Made by a program: the position numbers and the translations under genes. DNA of 64,000 nucleotides. Origin: Pectobacterium versatile. GTDB taxonomy: Bacteria; Pseudomonadota; Gammaproteobacteria; Enterobacterales; Enterobacteriaceae. Positions within the stretch are counted from its first letter, which is position 1; every line of letters begins with the position of its first letter. The stretch covers positions 62,001-126,000 of the forward strand of contig NZ_JAINZP010000008.1 of assembly GCF_020166435.1 (NCBI RefSeq), given 5' to 3'. The notes under the pieces were generated by a model that was not told where the DNA came from, ran no database searches, and was given only the letters and a program-made list of their open reading frames with translations. Shown here one piece after another: positions 1 through 9,880 of this stretch.

Positions 1-169
1 AAAAATACGCATACTTAAGTACCAAGAATATGTATACATACATATAAAATCCCCCCATCCCCTAAATGGGCGTTCTTTTACCTTCAAAATAAGCAAATAA
101 AGGAAAAAATGATTTTCCTTATTTTTTTTTATTAATTCTTTAATTTTAACAAAATATCTTTTCATTATT

Positions 170-1420
170 TTACCGCTGCGATGGTTTTATGATAAAAATG
201 ATATAAATTGTACATATAATATAGTTAACCAAATAAGCAACATTAGCGCCAATAACACCATATATTGAAATAAAAATATATGATAAAAAAACAAAAAGTA
301 TAGAAAAAACAACTTCTGTCAAAATAAAAAATTTAGTTATCCCTCGCGATAGCAGTGGATATGCGTATAACCAACTAATAATTTTCACCACATCACCAAT
401 TAATTGAATAGCAAAGAGATCACGAGCAGATCTAAACGCCTCAGTAAATAATAATGTAATTACTAAATCTCGTAAAAAATAAATAGAAAGAGCTAAAGAA
501 ATGACTATCGGCAAAATAATTTTAACCGTTTGATTTATCTCATTATTTATTGCTAAAGATCCCTTTAGAGAAGATAATTTAGGTAAGTAATATGTTCCCA
601 AAGCCATCGTAATTACACCAAGATATACTTCAGAAATTTTCCACACAGCCTGCCATTGGCCAGCTTGTTCCCAACCCACCTCAGCAACTAAAATATTGCG
701 GATCAGTACTAAAGATATTGGAACAGTTAAAGCCGAAGTAATAGCCATTAGAATATAAGCACCGATATCTTTACGCTCTTTTCTATTACTTTTACCCCAC
801 CAATAACGTAATTTAAACCAGGGCTGATTCAAAGAGGAAATAGTCATAACAAGACCTATAATTCCAGCTTGAAGCGATGCAGCTAACAATGCACCTGTTA
901 GATTATGCTGAATAATCAAACCAATCATGACAGAACCGGAAACAAATACTGAAACAGTCCCTAATAAAATATAACGACGATATTGTTGCTGTCCGTTAAT
1001 TACAGAATTGATGAGCGTTCCCATTGCCGTAAAAGGGAGTACACAAATAGTAACGGTGATAAGCCAAGCATAGTCACTGCTAAAAAAAAGCCACTGAGAA
1101 AGATATTCGCTGAATAATAAACCTAAAGGAATAATTATAGATAATATAATAATTATCCAGCGTAAACATGCATTCCACCATGGTGCACATGCTTCATATC
1201 CTTCATTTTTATGCTCCGCAGTGTAACGAACAATACCACTACCCGCTGGTGAATTAACAATGCCATTGAGAGATATAACCATGCTTTGAACTTGTCCTAG
1301 CATTGCCATACCCGACGGACCAGTATAAACAGCAACAACTTTAGCGATAACAAATCCCATAGCCATCCTAAACAAAGTCAACATGGCAGTCATTGCCGTA
1401 ACTTTAAGCAGTTTTTTCAT
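170..1420 (-). CDS. wzx: Wzx-type O-antigen / lipid-linked oligosaccharide flippase
   Basis: A 416-residue, very hydrophobic protein with about ten to twelve membrane segments. It resembles the WzxE/MATE-like flippases that move undecaprenyl-PP-linked sugar repeats across the inner membrane. The N-terminal pattern (a short basic start, then a helix ending in [15 protein letters not shown]) and the later [13 protein letters not shown] segment follow E. coli WzxE as I recall it. Its start overlaps the stop of the aminotransferase gene by 4 bases, so the two are probably translationally coupled. It is AT-rich with many ATA/AAT codons, like the rest of the block up to about 5.7 kb. A WzxE-like flippase next to dTDP-3-amino-sugar genes is common in O-antigen loci. 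The exact repeat unit it moves cannot be told from sequence. Confidence 0.85.
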   Translation of the reverse strand: MKKLLKVTAMTAMLTLFRMAMGFVIAKVVAVYTGPSGMAMLGQVQSMVISLNGIVNSPAGSGIVRYTAEHKNEGYEACAPWWNACLRWIIIILSIIIPLGLLFSEYLSQWLFFSSDYAWLITVTICVLPFTAMGTLINSVINGQQQYRRYILLGTVSVFVSGSVMIGLIIQHNLTGALLAASLQAGIIGLVMTISSLNQPWFKLRYWWGKSNRKERKDIGAYILMAITSALTVPISLVLIRNILVAEVGWEQAGQWQAVWKISEVYLGVITMALGTYYLPKLSSLKGSLAINNEINQTVKIILPIVISLALSIYFLRDLVITLLFTEAFRSARDLFAIQLIGDVVKIISWLYAYPLLSRGITKFFILTEVVFSILFVFLSYIFISIYGVIGANVAYLVNYIICTIYIIFIIKPSQR

Positions 1421-2520
1421 ATAGAAAAACCATTAACGACTTTTATTACTAGGCTAACTGCTTCATCGCTCATAGTAGAATCGATAGGTAATGATATAAC
1501 TTCCTTATGAATCTGTTCTGTGATTGGAAGTGAGAGATCATGAAATTTAGGATAAGCCTGTTGTTTATGTGGAGGAATAGGATAATGAATCAACGTTTGA
1601 ATTTTATTTTCATATAAATATTTTTGTAATTCAGTACGTTGCTTACATCTCACCACAAATAAATGCCACACATGGGCAGTCTGATACGTTAAAAGCGGTA
1701 AAGTTATAAAAGGATTACTAATTTCATGCAAATATCGGTTAGCAATCTCTTGTTTCCGATGTGTTTCTTTATCTAAATAAGGCAACTTCACAGATAGCAT
1801 AGCAGCTTGTATTTCATCTAAACGACTATTTACACCACAGTAAAGGTTTTCATATTTCTGGTGGGATCCATAATTACGCAATGCTTTTATCGTGCTCATC
1901 AATTCATCATCATTAGTCGTAATAGCGCCTGCATCACCTAAAGCACCCAAATTTTTTCCTGGGTAAAAACTAAAACCGGACGCATCTCCCCAGTTACCAG
2001 ATTTTTTTCCATTAATATGAGCACCATGAGCCTGAGCACTATCTTCTAGTACCAATAGATTATATTCTCTAGCTATACTCATTAGTTCTAGCATAGGAGA
2101 TAATTGGCCATATAGATGTACAGGTAAGATGGCTTTCGTTTTATCTGTAATAGCCATGCGGACATTATATGGGCACAGATTATAGGTATCTGGGTTAGGC
2201 TCAACCAATATTGGAGTTAAGTTATTTTCAGTAATTGCTAAAATTGATGCTATATACGTGTTAGCGGGAACAATAACCTCATCACCATCGGTAAGTTTGC
2301 CAAGCTCTTTCCAGGCTCGGAATACAAGAATTAGCGCATCTAATCCATTCGCTACACCAATCACATGTTTTGTACCACAATATTTGGCAAACGACTCTTC
2401 AAAATCACTTAGCTCTGAGCCATTAATGTACCAACCAGAATCAATTACCCTTGAACATGCCTCTTTTAATTCATTTTTATATTGTTCATTAATGCTTTTC
2501 AAATCTAAAAAACTAATCAT
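1417..2520 (-). CDS. fdtB: DegT/DnrJ/EryC1 PLP-dependent sugar aminotransferase (FdtB/QdtB-like)
   Basis: This 367-residue protein is the usual length for DegT/DnrJ/EryC1 sugar aminotransferases. It shows their signature: an N-terminal substrate segment ([12 protein letters not shown]), the cofactor-binding region [15 protein letters not shown], the acidic segment EDSAQAHGA, and the PLP lysine in [16 protein letters not shown]. In FdtB/QdtB systems the enzyme aminates C3 of dTDP-3-keto-6-deoxyhexose using glutamate. The neighbouring 3,4-ketoisomerase and hexapeptide acetyltransferase support that specific role over other DegT functions. It overlaps both neighbours by a few bases, so it belongs to one transcription unit. 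Confidence 0.85.
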   Translation of the reverse strand: MISFLDLKSINEQYKNELKEACSRVIDSGWYINGSELSDFEESFAKYCGTKHVIGVANGLDALILVFRAWKELGKLTDGDEVIVPANTYIASILAITENNLTPILVEPNPDTYNLCPYNVRMAITDKTKAILPVHLYGQLSPMLELMSIAREYNLLVLEDSAQAHGAHINGKKSGNWGDASGFSFYPGKNLGALGDAGAITTNDDELMSTIKALRNYGSHQKYENLYCGVNSRLDEIQAAMLSVKLPYLDKETHRKQEIANRYLHEISNPFITLPLLTYQTAHVWHLFVVRCKQRTELQKYLYENKIQTLIHYPIPPHKQQAYPKFHDLSLPITEQIHKEVISLPIDSTMSDEAVSLVIKVVNGFSI

Positions 2521-2983
2521 TTATATCATCCACCATTTTAATCACTCGAGCAGGGTTACCAATAACAACACTGTTTGGAATGACGTCCCTAGTGACCACA
2601 GAACCTGCGCCCACAATACAATTCTCACCTAAAATCAAGCCAGGCAAAATCGTTGCGTTAGCCCCAATTGATGCACCTTTTTTTATTATTGTATCCAAAA
2701 AATTTTTAGGGAATTTTTTTGAACGAGGTTTTTTATCATTAGTAAATGTCACATTAGGCCCAACAAAGACATTGTCTTCTATACGCATTCCATCCCAAAG
2801 ATGTACCCCACACTTTATAGTGACATTATCACCAACAATTACATCATTCTCGATAAAAGTATGGGCGCAAATATTACAATTCGCTCCAATCACAGCATTC
2901 TTTAATATAACAGAAAATTGCCAAACATTTGTTTTTTCGCCGATATTACTCGAACTAACATCGCTGAGGGGATGAATAAACAT
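2513..2983 (-). CDS. fdtC: Left-handed beta-helix sugar N-acetyltransferase (FdtC/QdtC-like)
   Basis: A 156-residue protein made largely of hexapeptide repeats ([LIV]-G-x4), e.g. [26 protein letters not shown] and, nearer the C terminus, [21 protein letters not shown]. These fold as a left-handed beta helix. The segment [16 protein letters not shown] is typical of acetyltransferases acting on dTDP-3-amino-3,6-dideoxyhexoses (FdtC, QdtC, WbbJ-like). The expected reaction transfers acetyl from acetyl-CoA to the 3-amino group made by the next gene, giving dTDP-Fuc3NAc or dTDP-Qui3NAc. It overlaps fdtB by 8 bases and lies 4 bases after the ketoisomerase. The assignment rests on repeat pattern and context. 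Confidence 0.8.
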   Translation of the reverse strand: MFIHPLSDVSSSNIGEKTNVWQFSVILKNAVIGANCNICAHTFIENDVIVGDNVTIKCGVHLWDGMRIEDNVFVGPNVTFTNDKKPRSKKFPKNFLDTIIKKGASIGANATILPGLILGENCIVGAGSVVTRDVIPNSVVIGNPARVIKMVDDIND

Positions 2984-2987
2984 TCTG

Positions 2988-3386
2988 CTACACCTTAACT
3001 AGATCGATGAATTCATCATACTTTCTTATATAATCTGATTCATCATAGAATCTGTCAGCTAATACCATTAGCACACAATCTTCTGAGAAATCATACATTT
3101 CTCTCCACACAAAAGATTCAATTAGCAACCCTTGAGCAGGATTGTCTAATAGTAACTCTATCTTTTCATTACCATCATCAAGTAAGAACCGACACGAACC
3201 GCGTACAGCTATTGCTACCTGTTTAAGTTCTTTATGTGCATGAAAACCTCGGCTAACATTTTTTTTTGTGCTAAATAAATAATAAACACGTTTAATTTCA
3301 AAAGGAATATTGTGATCCTGTTCTAGAGCGATCAAAGAACCTCTATCATCACCATGAGTCTGAAGTTGAATTAATTTAATTTGCAT
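2988..3386 (-). CDS. fdtA: Cupin-fold dTDP-4-dehydro-6-deoxy-D-glucose 3,4-ketoisomerase (FdtA/QdtA-like)
   Basis: A 132-residue single-domain cupin typical of FdtA/QdtA/TylM3-type 3,4-ketoisomerases. The motif [12 protein letters not shown] carries the histidines that catalyse tautomerisation in this family, and the N-terminal segment [19 protein letters not shown] is also characteristic. It converts dTDP-4-keto-6-deoxyglucose to the 3-keto isomer used by the aminotransferase. FdtA (galacto product) and QdtA (gluco product) differ at few residues, so which epimer is formed cannot be decided by eye. The gene lies just downstream of rfbC, 27 bases away. Confidence 0.85.
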   Translation of the reverse strand: MQIKLIQLQTHGDDRGSLIALEQDHNIPFEIKRVYYLFSTKKNVSRGFHAHKELKQVAIAVRGSCRFLLDDGNEKIELLLDNPAQGLLIESFVWREMYDFSEDCVLMVLADRFYDESDYIRKYDEFIDLVKV

Positions 3387-3413
3387 AGAAGGGTTACTTC
3401 CTTAGACTAAACA

Positions 3414-3959
3414 CTATTTAAAGCAGTCCGCGTTTTTTGCGAAGGGTGCATTTTTATCTTTTTCAGATAATTGAACTATGCTTAAAGGCCAAATTATATT
3501 TAATTCTTGATCATCCCACCTGATACTTCTTTCACTTTGAGGGGCATAATAATCCGTAGCTTTATAAAGAAACTCTGCCGAATTACTCAGTGTAACAAAA
3601 CCATGAGCAAATCCTTCAGGAATCCAAAATTGACGCTTATTTTCTGCAGATAAATGGACACCAACCCATTGACCAAAGGTTGACGATGATTGACGAATAT
3701 CTACAGCCACATCGAAAACTTCACCCTCAATACATCTGACTAACTTGCCTTGTGCATGTGGTGCTAATTGATAATGCAAACCTCTTAAAACACCTTGGGA
3801 TGATTTAGAGTGGTTATCTTGTACAAAATCAACTGAATAGCCTATTGCTTCTTCAAATTTATTCTTATTAAAGCTTTCAAAAAAAAAGCCGCGTTCGTCA
3901 CCAAAAACTGCTGGTTCAATAATTTTTAGATCGGTAATTTTTGTATCAATGATTTTCAT
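3414..3959 (-). CDS. rfbC: dTDP-4-dehydrorhamnose 3,5-epimerase
   Basis: A 181-residue RmlC-family cupin, the standard length. Family hallmarks are FGDERGFFFESFNKNKF near the N terminus, the catalytic QDNHSKSSQGVLRGLHYQ region with its His, and FWIPEGFAHGFVTLS. It epimerises C3 and C5 of dTDP-4-keto-6-deoxyglucose in the dTDP-L-rhamnose pathway. It follows rfbD by 10 bases. A rhamnose branch and a 3-amino-sugar branch in one operon suggest that the surface glycan contains both sugars, which is an inference. Confidence 0.95.
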   Translation of the reverse strand: MKIIDTKITDLKIIEPAVFGDERGFFFESFNKNKFEEAIGYSVDFVQDNHSKSSQGVLRGLHYQLAPHAQGKLVRCIEGEVFDVAVDIRQSSSTFGQWVGVHLSAENKRQFWIPEGFAHGFVTLSNSAEFLYKATDYYAPQSERSIRWDDQELNIIWPLSIVQLSEKDKNAPFAKNADCFK

Positions 3960-3969
3960 GACTCATCAC

Positions 3970-4842
3970 TTAATTATATAAATGGACATTTCCCAGAGCA
4001 TTAATCCAATCACTTGGTTTAATGCCAAAGACTTGGTTTATTTTTTCACAACTAAGTTTGGAATAACTAGGTCGCTGTGCTGGGGTAGGATAATCTTGTG
4101 TAGTCAATTGAGATAATACAGGCTTATTATTTAAAATTTTCTTTTCAATTGCTAAGTCAAAAATTTTATCTGCGAATCCAAACCAGCTGATATAAGGCAT
4201 TCCACTAAAATGAAAAGTACCCCAGGCATTAAAATCAGGAGACTGTGTTTTTTCAGCTATAAGGATTAATGCGTCAGCGATATCGCCCGCATAGGTCGGT
4301 CCGCCAAACTGATCAGCAACAATACCTAATGACTCACGCTCTTTTCCAAGCCTTAGCATGGTTTTGACAAAATTATTTCCATCCTCACCAAATACCCAAG
4401 CAGTTCTTAATATAATATGGCGCTGACATGCGGCAGCAACAGATAACTCACCTTCGAGTTTACTTTTTCCGTATACACTTTTAGGGTCAACAGAATCTGA
4501 CTCAACATAAGGAACATCGCTTTCGCCATTAAATACATAATCAGTAGAAATGTGTAGTATCGTAGAATCAATACTGTGTGCAGCTTCAGCCAAATATAAT
4601 GGACCATCACGATTAATCTTGTACGACAGTTCAACTTCCTGTTCTGCTCTATCTACGGCAGTATGCGCTGCAGCATTAATGATCACATCAGGCTTAAACT
4701 CTGTAACGGTTTTAAAAACTGCGTCTCGATTTGTTATATCTAATACATCGCGATCAATAGCCAAAATGTCAGTATTGCCAGTTAAGCGCTCGACCAAGCG
4801 GGTCCCCACTTGCCCGTGTGCACCTGTAATTAATATTTTCAT
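3970..4842 (-). CDS. rfbD: dTDP-4-dehydrorhamnose reductase
   Basis: An RmlD short-chain dehydrogenase (290 residues). The Rossmann motif MKILITGAHGQVGTRL opens the protein, followed by NAAAHTAVDRAE, the catalytic YVFNGE and YGKSKLEGE (YxxxK) and LRTAWVFGEDGNNFV. It reduces dTDP-4-keto-L-rhamnose to dTDP-L-rhamnose. I take the ATG at 4842 rather than the upstream TTG at 4854: it matches the family N terminus, has a GAGAG ribosome-binding site and begins 8 bases after the rfbA stop instead of overlapping it. Confidence 0.95.
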   Translation of the reverse strand: MKILITGAHGQVGTRLVERLTGNTDILAIDRDVLDITNRDAVFKTVTEFKPDVIINAAAHTAVDRAEQEVELSYKINRDGPLYLAEAAHSIDSTILHISTDYVFNGESDVPYVESDSVDPKSVYGKSKLEGELSVAAACQRHIILRTAWVFGEDGNNFVKTMLRLGKERESLGIVADQFGGPTYAGDIADALILIAEKTQSPDFNAWGTFHFSGMPYISWFGFADKIFDLAIEKKILNNKPVLSQLTTQDYPTPAQRPSYSKLSCEKINQVFGIKPSDWINALGNVHLYN

Positions 4843-4850
4843 TTTGGCTC

Positions 4851-5726
4851 TCAAGAAATAATAGGTTTAAGCAAAGATATCAGATAATTTCCGTAATCAT
4901 TTTTGAGCATAGGTTCAGCACGTTTGACCAGTTCTTCAGCACTTAACCATCCTTTTCTCCAGGCAATCTCTTCCAGACAAGCAATTTTGAGTCCCTGGAC
5001 ATGTTCGATCGTTTCAACAAAGGAAGATGCCTCATGTAGGCTTTCATGCGTACCAGAATCAAGCCACGCAAAACCGCGCCCTAATAATTCTACATTAAGG
5101 CTGCCATCATCCAGATACATTTGATTCACAGCAGTAATTTCAAGCTCACCACGGCTAGATGGTTTAACCGCTTTTGCAAAATCAATTACGCGATTATCGT
5201 AGAAATAAAGCCCAGTAACTGCCCAATCTGATTTTGGATTTTTGGGCTTTTCTTCGATAGAAATCACTTTATTGCTACTATCAAATTCTACAACACCGAA
5301 ACGTTCTGGATCTTTCACACGATAACCAAACACAGTAGCGCCACTACCATGACTAGCAGCCTGAGCAAGGGTGCGAGAAAATGACTGCCCATAGAAAATA
5401 TTATCGCCAAGGACTAAACAACATGTGTCATTACCGATAAAAGATTCGCCAATAATGAAAGCCTGTGCTAATCCATCTGGACTCGGTTGAACTGCATATT
5501 CAATATTGATACCGTATTTTGAACCATCACCTAACAGACGAATAAAAGAACTGCTATCTTCTGGCGTTGTAATAATTAATACATCACGGATGTTAGCAAG
5601 CATTAGTGTCGACAGCGGGTAATAAATCATTGGTTTGTCATAAACAGGTAAAAGCTGTTTTGAAACACCAAGAGTAATAGGGTAAAGACGCGTACCTGAA
5701 CCACCGGCTAAAATAATACCTTTCAC
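4851..5726 (-). CDS. rfbA: Glucose-1-phosphate thymidylyltransferase
   Basis: A 291-residue RmlA. The nucleotidyltransferase signature [18 protein letters not shown] is followed by [11 protein letters not shown], then VLGDNIFYG and [19 protein letters not shown]. It makes dTDP-glucose from dTTP and glucose-1-phosphate. It is the first gene of the AT-rich block, with a 270-base non-coding gap upstream. No rfbB (dTDP-glucose 4,6-dehydratase) lies beside it; the rffG copy expected in an enterobacterial-common-antigen locus could supply the step, but that is outside this window. Confidence 0.96.
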   Translation of the reverse strand: MKGIILAGGSGTRLYPITLGVSKQLLPVYDKPMIYYPLSTLMLANIRDVLIITTPEDSSSFIRLLGDGSKYGINIEYAVQPSPDGLAQAFIIGESFIGNDTCCLVLGDNIFYGQSFSRTLAQAASHGSGATVFGYRVKDPERFGVVEFDSSNKVISIEEKPKNPKSDWAVTGLYFYDNRVIDFAKAVKPSSRGELEITAVNQMYLDDGSLNVELLGRGFAWLDSGTHESLHEASSFVETIEHVQGLKIACLEEIAWRKGWLSAEELVKRAEPMLKNDYGNYLISLLKPIIS

Positions 5727-5996
5727 TAGTTATCTCCTGAATATAAGCATCTACGAGAGCTGAATTATTCAACGCTCTTACTGCCATATTTTATTATTCT
5801 ATGAAAAAATTAATCACTATCAAAAATATAAAGTCTACCTTCCTAATAAAAATCATTAATATTAAAAAGCTCAACGCTTAATAAAATTCCGGATATATGT
5901 ATAACAGGAGAGAGATGGAGGGTAAACATAGTGATTAAAAATAAAATTATTTCTATAGCGCCTGCTAAAAATCTTAGCAGGCGCTATGTAACTGCA
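5727..5996. other. Non-coding boundary between wzc and the AT-rich sugar block
   Basis: 270 bases with no supported gene. The part next to rfbA is very AT-rich. The part next to wzc carries the perfect stem-loop listed separately. Base composition changes sharply here, from the mixed composition of wza-wzc to the AT-rich variable block. Any promoter for rfbA would lie here, but I could not single out a convincing -35/-10 pair. Confidence 0.6.
5955..5987 (-). terminator. Perfect 14-bp stem-loop just after wzc
   Basis: Arms 5955-5968 and 5974-5987 are exact complements (ATAGCGCCTGCTAA) around a 5-base loop. On the minus strand the stem is followed only by a mixed A/T run, so it is a weak or partial terminator. 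A stem-loop between the conserved wza-wzb-wzc genes and the serotype-specific genes is known in group 1 capsule loci, where it attenuates transcription and RfaH antitermination overrides it. The JUMPstart/ops element upstream of this operon fits that scheme. Confidence 0.7.
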
Positions 5997-8168
5997 TTAC
6001 TTTTCCGACTTATATTCATAAGCATAGTAATTATAGTTACCGTAACCATAATAACTTGCTGCTCGCTTAACTATAGCGTTGAGAATTACACCTTTGATTT
6101 CGGCACCATTCTGTTCAAAGCGACGGATACTGACCTCAATTTCTTTTAGCGTGTTAACTTCGAAACGAGCAACCAGCAGAGACGTTCCCGAGTGACGGCT
6201 TATGATCGCTGCATCTGTCACAGCCAAGATTGGAGGCGTATCCAACAACACCAAATCATAATGCTCACCTGCCCATTTAATGAACTCCGCAAAGCGGCTA
6301 TGCATTAATAGCTCTGAAGGGTTCGGCGGCACCTGCCCACGTGGAATAAATTCCATGTTGTCCACAGCGGTTTTGCGCACACTTTTTGTCACATCGCACT
6401 GGCCAGATAAAATGTCTGACAGGCCATTGGCTCCATCGGTCCCCATCAACTCATGGGCATAACCTTTACGCATATCGCAGTCAACGATCAGTACGCGCTG
6501 TCCTGATTGGGCAATAACAGCCCCTAGGTTGGCACTGACAAAGGTTTTACCGATTGCTGGGCTAGCGCCGGAAATCATCAGTACATTGTTTTTCGCTTCC
6601 ATCATGGCGAAGTGCAGGCTAGTACGCAGGCTGCGAATAGCTTCAATCGCCAGATCGGCTGGATTGCCTAATGCCAATAAATCCGTCGCTCGCGTGTTGC
6701 CTTTCTTACTCTTCTTACCTAGTAAGGCTCGGTCTTTTTTCTGTTGCCATTCAGAAAGTGGCACGCTAGCGTAGACGTTGATACCTAATTCTTCCAGCTG
6801 TTCTGGGCTTTCGATGCCTTTATGCAACAGCGTTTTCAGTATGACGAAAGCTGTTGATGCCATGCCGCCCAGAATCATTGCCAGCAAAACAATCAGTGCC
6901 TTTTTCGGTTTCACCGGCTTAGGCTGTATTACGGCGTTATCCACGATGCGTACATTACCGACAGTACTGGCCTTGTTAATGCTCAGCTCCTGCTGTTTGT
7001 TCAACAGTTGCATATACACTTCTTGCCCTGCCTGTACATCCCGCGTTAAGCGCAAGATCTCCTGCTGGGTTTTCGGCATTGCCCCTACACGTTTATTCAG
7101 CTTATCCCGCTCTTGTTCTAACGTTTTACGTTTTTCCATCAGGGCTCGATAAGCGGGGTGTTCGCGGGTATACAGCTTTGAAATTTCTGCTTCTTTAAAC
7201 GTCAGTTCATTTAACTGCGCTTCAACCGCAACGGTCGTATCCAGCACCGCCTTAGCTTCCAAAGAAAGATCGACCGATTCATTCTGCTGGCGGAATTGGT
7301 TAAGCTTGTTTTCCGCGTCATTCAGTGAGCTACGCACATTGGGAAGCTGTTCTTTAAGGAACTCAAGACTTTTACCGGCTTCTTCGGATTTACGCTCTAC
7401 GTTCTGTTGTAGATAATTTTGGCTAATACTGCTTAATATCTTAGCAGTAAGCACCGGATCTTCGCCTTCCAAGCTAAGCGCTAATACCCCTGTGTCTTTG
7501 CCTTTATCTGCTACGCTAAAATTATCCAGCAGGTCATTAATGGCAGTTAACTGATTCAGTTTTTGAATGCGAAAAATGGTACCCAGTTCAGCTTCAATAC
7601 CACTGACTAATAAGGTAATACCACTGTGATTTTCTAACTGACCGACGCTGCCAGTGAATTTCACGGTATCGCCCGCTTCCACGGCATATTGCTGATTAGC
7701 TAACACTTCTAATGACAGCGTTTCATCCTGCCAGGATGCCGGTACATCAAGACGAGACACGGCTATTTTTCCTGGTTCATTGCCCGATAACCGTGCAATA
7801 CCTTTACCCACTAACGGGAAATATTTTTGCTCAACATCAATATCCAGCGCCAGATCGTTCACCGTTTTGCCAATCACCATGCGGGATCTAATCAGTTCTA
7901 CTTCAGCAGCAGACTGGGGTTTGGCATCTGGCAACATGCTGGAAATGTCATTTAATAACGAATTACCCGAGCTTTGTTCCACCTGAATCAATGCATCGGC
8001 TTTATAAACCGGTGTGGCTAACATGGCATACATAATGCCGAGTACGGTAAACACCGCAGTTACACCAATAATCAACCAGCGGTTATCCAGCAATGTCCCT
8101 AATAAACGCCCTAAATCGATCTCATCTGAATTAGTTTCAGATACTTTTACTGAAGTTTTCTCTGTCAT
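5997..8168 (-). CDS. wzc: Wzc polysaccharide co-polymerase and autokinase (BY-kinase)
   Basis: A 723-residue PCP-2a protein. The N-terminal cytoplasmic tail is followed by a first membrane helix (WLIIGVTAVFTVLGIMYAML), a long periplasmic coiled-coil domain and a second membrane helix (ALIVLLAMILGGMASTAFVI). The C-terminal kinase has Walker A GASPAIGKTF near residue 535, Walker A' VLIVDCDMRKG and Walker B LVLLDTPP. It ends in a tyrosine cluster (YYGYGNYNYYAYEY) that is autophosphorylated. Wzc controls polymerisation and export of high-molecular-weight polysaccharide with Wza, and Wzb dephosphorylates it. It lies 15 bases after wzb in one operon. Confidence 0.97.
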   Translation of the reverse strand: MTEKTSVKVSETNSDEIDLGRLLGTLLDNRWLIIGVTAVFTVLGIMYAMLATPVYKADALIQVEQSSGNSLLNDISSMLPDAKPQSAAEVELIRSRMVIGKTVNDLALDIDVEQKYFPLVGKGIARLSGNEPGKIAVSRLDVPASWQDETLSLEVLANQQYAVEAGDTVKFTGSVGQLENHSGITLLVSGIEAELGTIFRIQKLNQLTAINDLLDNFSVADKGKDTGVLALSLEGEDPVLTAKILSSISQNYLQQNVERKSEEAGKSLEFLKEQLPNVRSSLNDAENKLNQFRQQNESVDLSLEAKAVLDTTVAVEAQLNELTFKEAEISKLYTREHPAYRALMEKRKTLEQERDKLNKRVGAMPKTQQEILRLTRDVQAGQEVYMQLLNKQQELSINKASTVGNVRIVDNAVIQPKPVKPKKALIVLLAMILGGMASTAFVILKTLLHKGIESPEQLEELGINVYASVPLSEWQQKKDRALLGKKSKKGNTRATDLLALGNPADLAIEAIRSLRTSLHFAMMEAKNNVLMISGASPAIGKTFVSANLGAVIAQSGQRVLIVDCDMRKGYAHELMGTDGANGLSDILSGQCDVTKSVRKTAVDNMEFIPRGQVPPNPSELLMHSRFAEFIKWAGEHYDLVLLDTPPILAVTDAAIISRHSGTSLLVARFEVNTLKEIEVSIRRFEQNGAEIKGVILNAIVKRAASYYGYGNYNYYAYEYKSEK

Positions 8169-8183
8169 CGGATTCTCTGACGA

Positions 8184-8618
8184 TTAACGATTTAACGCCT
8201 GCACCCATTTTTGCGCAGACCGCTCAAGTTGTGAGTAAACGAATTCAAATGCTTCGCGGCTTTTACGATACGGATCGGCTATTTCCTGCTGGTTTGACCA
8301 GTGCCCGAATAGCATGGTTTTGCCCCGCACTTCTGGCGCAATGCGGCTTACGCCATCGATGTGACCTTTCTCCATCACCAGAATCAGATCGTACTGACGG
8401 CATAGCGCAGAGGTTAATTGCTGCGCTTCGTGCCCTTCAAGAGAAAGATCATGATGACTTGCCACCTCGGTTGCCATCGCATCGGCGGGCTTCCCTACCA
8501 GTGCGCCTAACCCAGCAGACGCAATTTTTTTCGTCGGCAAAGCCTGTTTCAACAACCGTTCCCCTGTAGGGGAACGGCAGATATTGCCCACACACACCAC
8601 CAAAATTGAATCAAACAT
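8184..8618 (-). CDS. wzb: Wzb low-molecular-weight protein tyrosine phosphatase
   Basis: 144 residues with the LMW-PTP active-site loop CVGNICRSP (C-x5-R-S) near the N terminus and the general-acid aspartate in IADPYRKS near the C terminus. It dephosphorylates the tyrosine cluster of Wzc in the cytoplasm, and cycling between the two states is needed for polysaccharide assembly. It is 8 bases from wza and 15 from wzc. Confidence 0.96.
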   Translation of the reverse strand: MFDSILVVCVGNICRSPTGERLLKQALPTKKIASAGLGALVGKPADAMATEVASHHDLSLEGHEAQQLTSALCRQYDLILVMEKGHIDGVSRIAPEVRGKTMLFGHWSNQQEIADPYRKSREAFEFVYSQLERSAQKWVQALNR

Positions 8619-8626
8619 AGTTATCT

Positions 8627-9763
8627 CTACGGCCAGTTACGAACACGCAACGTCCCTTCGGTTAACTCGTTAAAGCCAGAAATGGTCGGGACCAATTGGC
8701 CGATAACACGGTTCCAGCGGACGATCGGTGCAGTAGTCACGTAGACAATGTCATACGGCTGTAGCTGGAACTCGGTCCCCATCACCATTGCCGTGGCATC
8801 TTTGGCATTAAGTTGGTAGATGTCTGCCAGTTTTGGACCTTGCATGCCGCGTAACGAGCGGATAACAAAAATGCCCGTGGCATCAGAAAAGGTTTGATCC
8901 ATCCCTTCAGCATTACCCAGTGCTTCCGTCAGCGTCATGCCGCTGCGATCCATTTTGAGGGTGCTTTGTTTTTTGACTTCCCCCATTACAAAGACTTTCA
9001 GATCGTCATTACGGGGAATGTAGAGGATATCACCAGGGTAAAGCAGATGGTTTTGTGAAAGGTCGCCATTTTGCATCAGCGCCTGAAGAGAAAGTCGTTG
9101 TTCTTTGCCATTGTGGGTCAACACAATATTACGCCAGTCGGCATTTTCTGTCAGCCCACCTGCTTTGTTGATGGCATCCAACACCGTCAGGGGTACGTTG
9201 GTGATTGGTTGTTGCCCAGACGTCGCTACTTCACCTGTCACGTAAGCTTTCTGTGAGCGAAAGGCAGCAATGCTGACATCAACTTGTGGCGACTCTATAT
9301 ATTGCGCTAAGCGTCCCATAATTTGATCGCGCACTTCAGTGACTGTTTTGCCAGCAACGCTGACTTTTCCAATGTATGGATAAAAAATTGTACCATCGGA
9401 ATGTACCCAGTTACCGGTATCAGCTGCGGTACGGTAGGTCCCTGCTGGTGTTGTCAATTCAGGGTGATCCCACACCGTCACCATGATGACATCACCAATA
9501 CCGATGCGGTATTCATAACCCTGTAATTCTTTCTCCAAGGCAGGATTAGTCTGCGCTATTAGTGGTTTAGGTCGCATCTTCTCCACTAAATAAGGGGTTA
9601 GTGGGTAAACATTGACCAGTTTATCGATATTGAAATCCGCATCTTGCTGTTCAACTACGTTTTTACCGCTAGTAGAAAGGTGGGAACCAGGAACTAGGGT
9701 ACAACCGCTCAATAGCGCTACCGACACCATCAAGGGCATCAATTTTCGTTTGTGCTTCATCAT
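8627..9763 (-). CDS. wza: Wza outer-membrane polysaccharide export lipoprotein
   Basis: A 378-residue Wza homologue. It begins with a lipoprotein signal peptide with lipobox LLSGC (mature Cys at about residue 21), followed by the PES polysaccharide-export domain ([20 protein letters not shown]) and two SLBB regions ([26 protein letters not shown]). The C-terminal segment [17 protein letters not shown] would form the amphipathic helical barrel through the outer membrane. Wza forms the octameric export channel. It follows wecA after about 117 non-coding bases. Confidence 0.97.
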   Translation of the reverse strand: MMKHKRKLMPLMVSVALLSGCTLVPGSHLSTSGKNVVEQQDADFNIDKLVNVYPLTPYLVEKMRPKPLIAQTNPALEKELQGYEYRIGIGDVIMVTVWDHPELTTPAGTYRTAADTGNWVHSDGTIFYPYIGKVSVAGKTVTEVRDQIMGRLAQYIESPQVDVSIAAFRSQKAYVTGEVATSGQQPITNVPLTVLDAINKAGGLTENADWRNIVLTHNGKEQRLSLQALMQNGDLSQNHLLYPGDILYIPRNDDLKVFVMGEVKKQSTLKMDRSGMTLTEALGNAEGMDQTFSDATGIFVIRSLRGMQGPKLADIYQLNAKDATAMVMGTEFQLQPYDIVYVTTAPIVRWNRVIGQLVPTISGFNELTEGTLRVRNWP

Positions 9764-9880
9764 CCTGTCTATGCCATCGCTCTTGATTGAATATTGCGCA
9801 AATCCCTACAAAATAGCTCATTATTATAGAGAATAAGTTATTAGATTAACCCATGGTCTACGGTGTTAAATGCTGACAAT

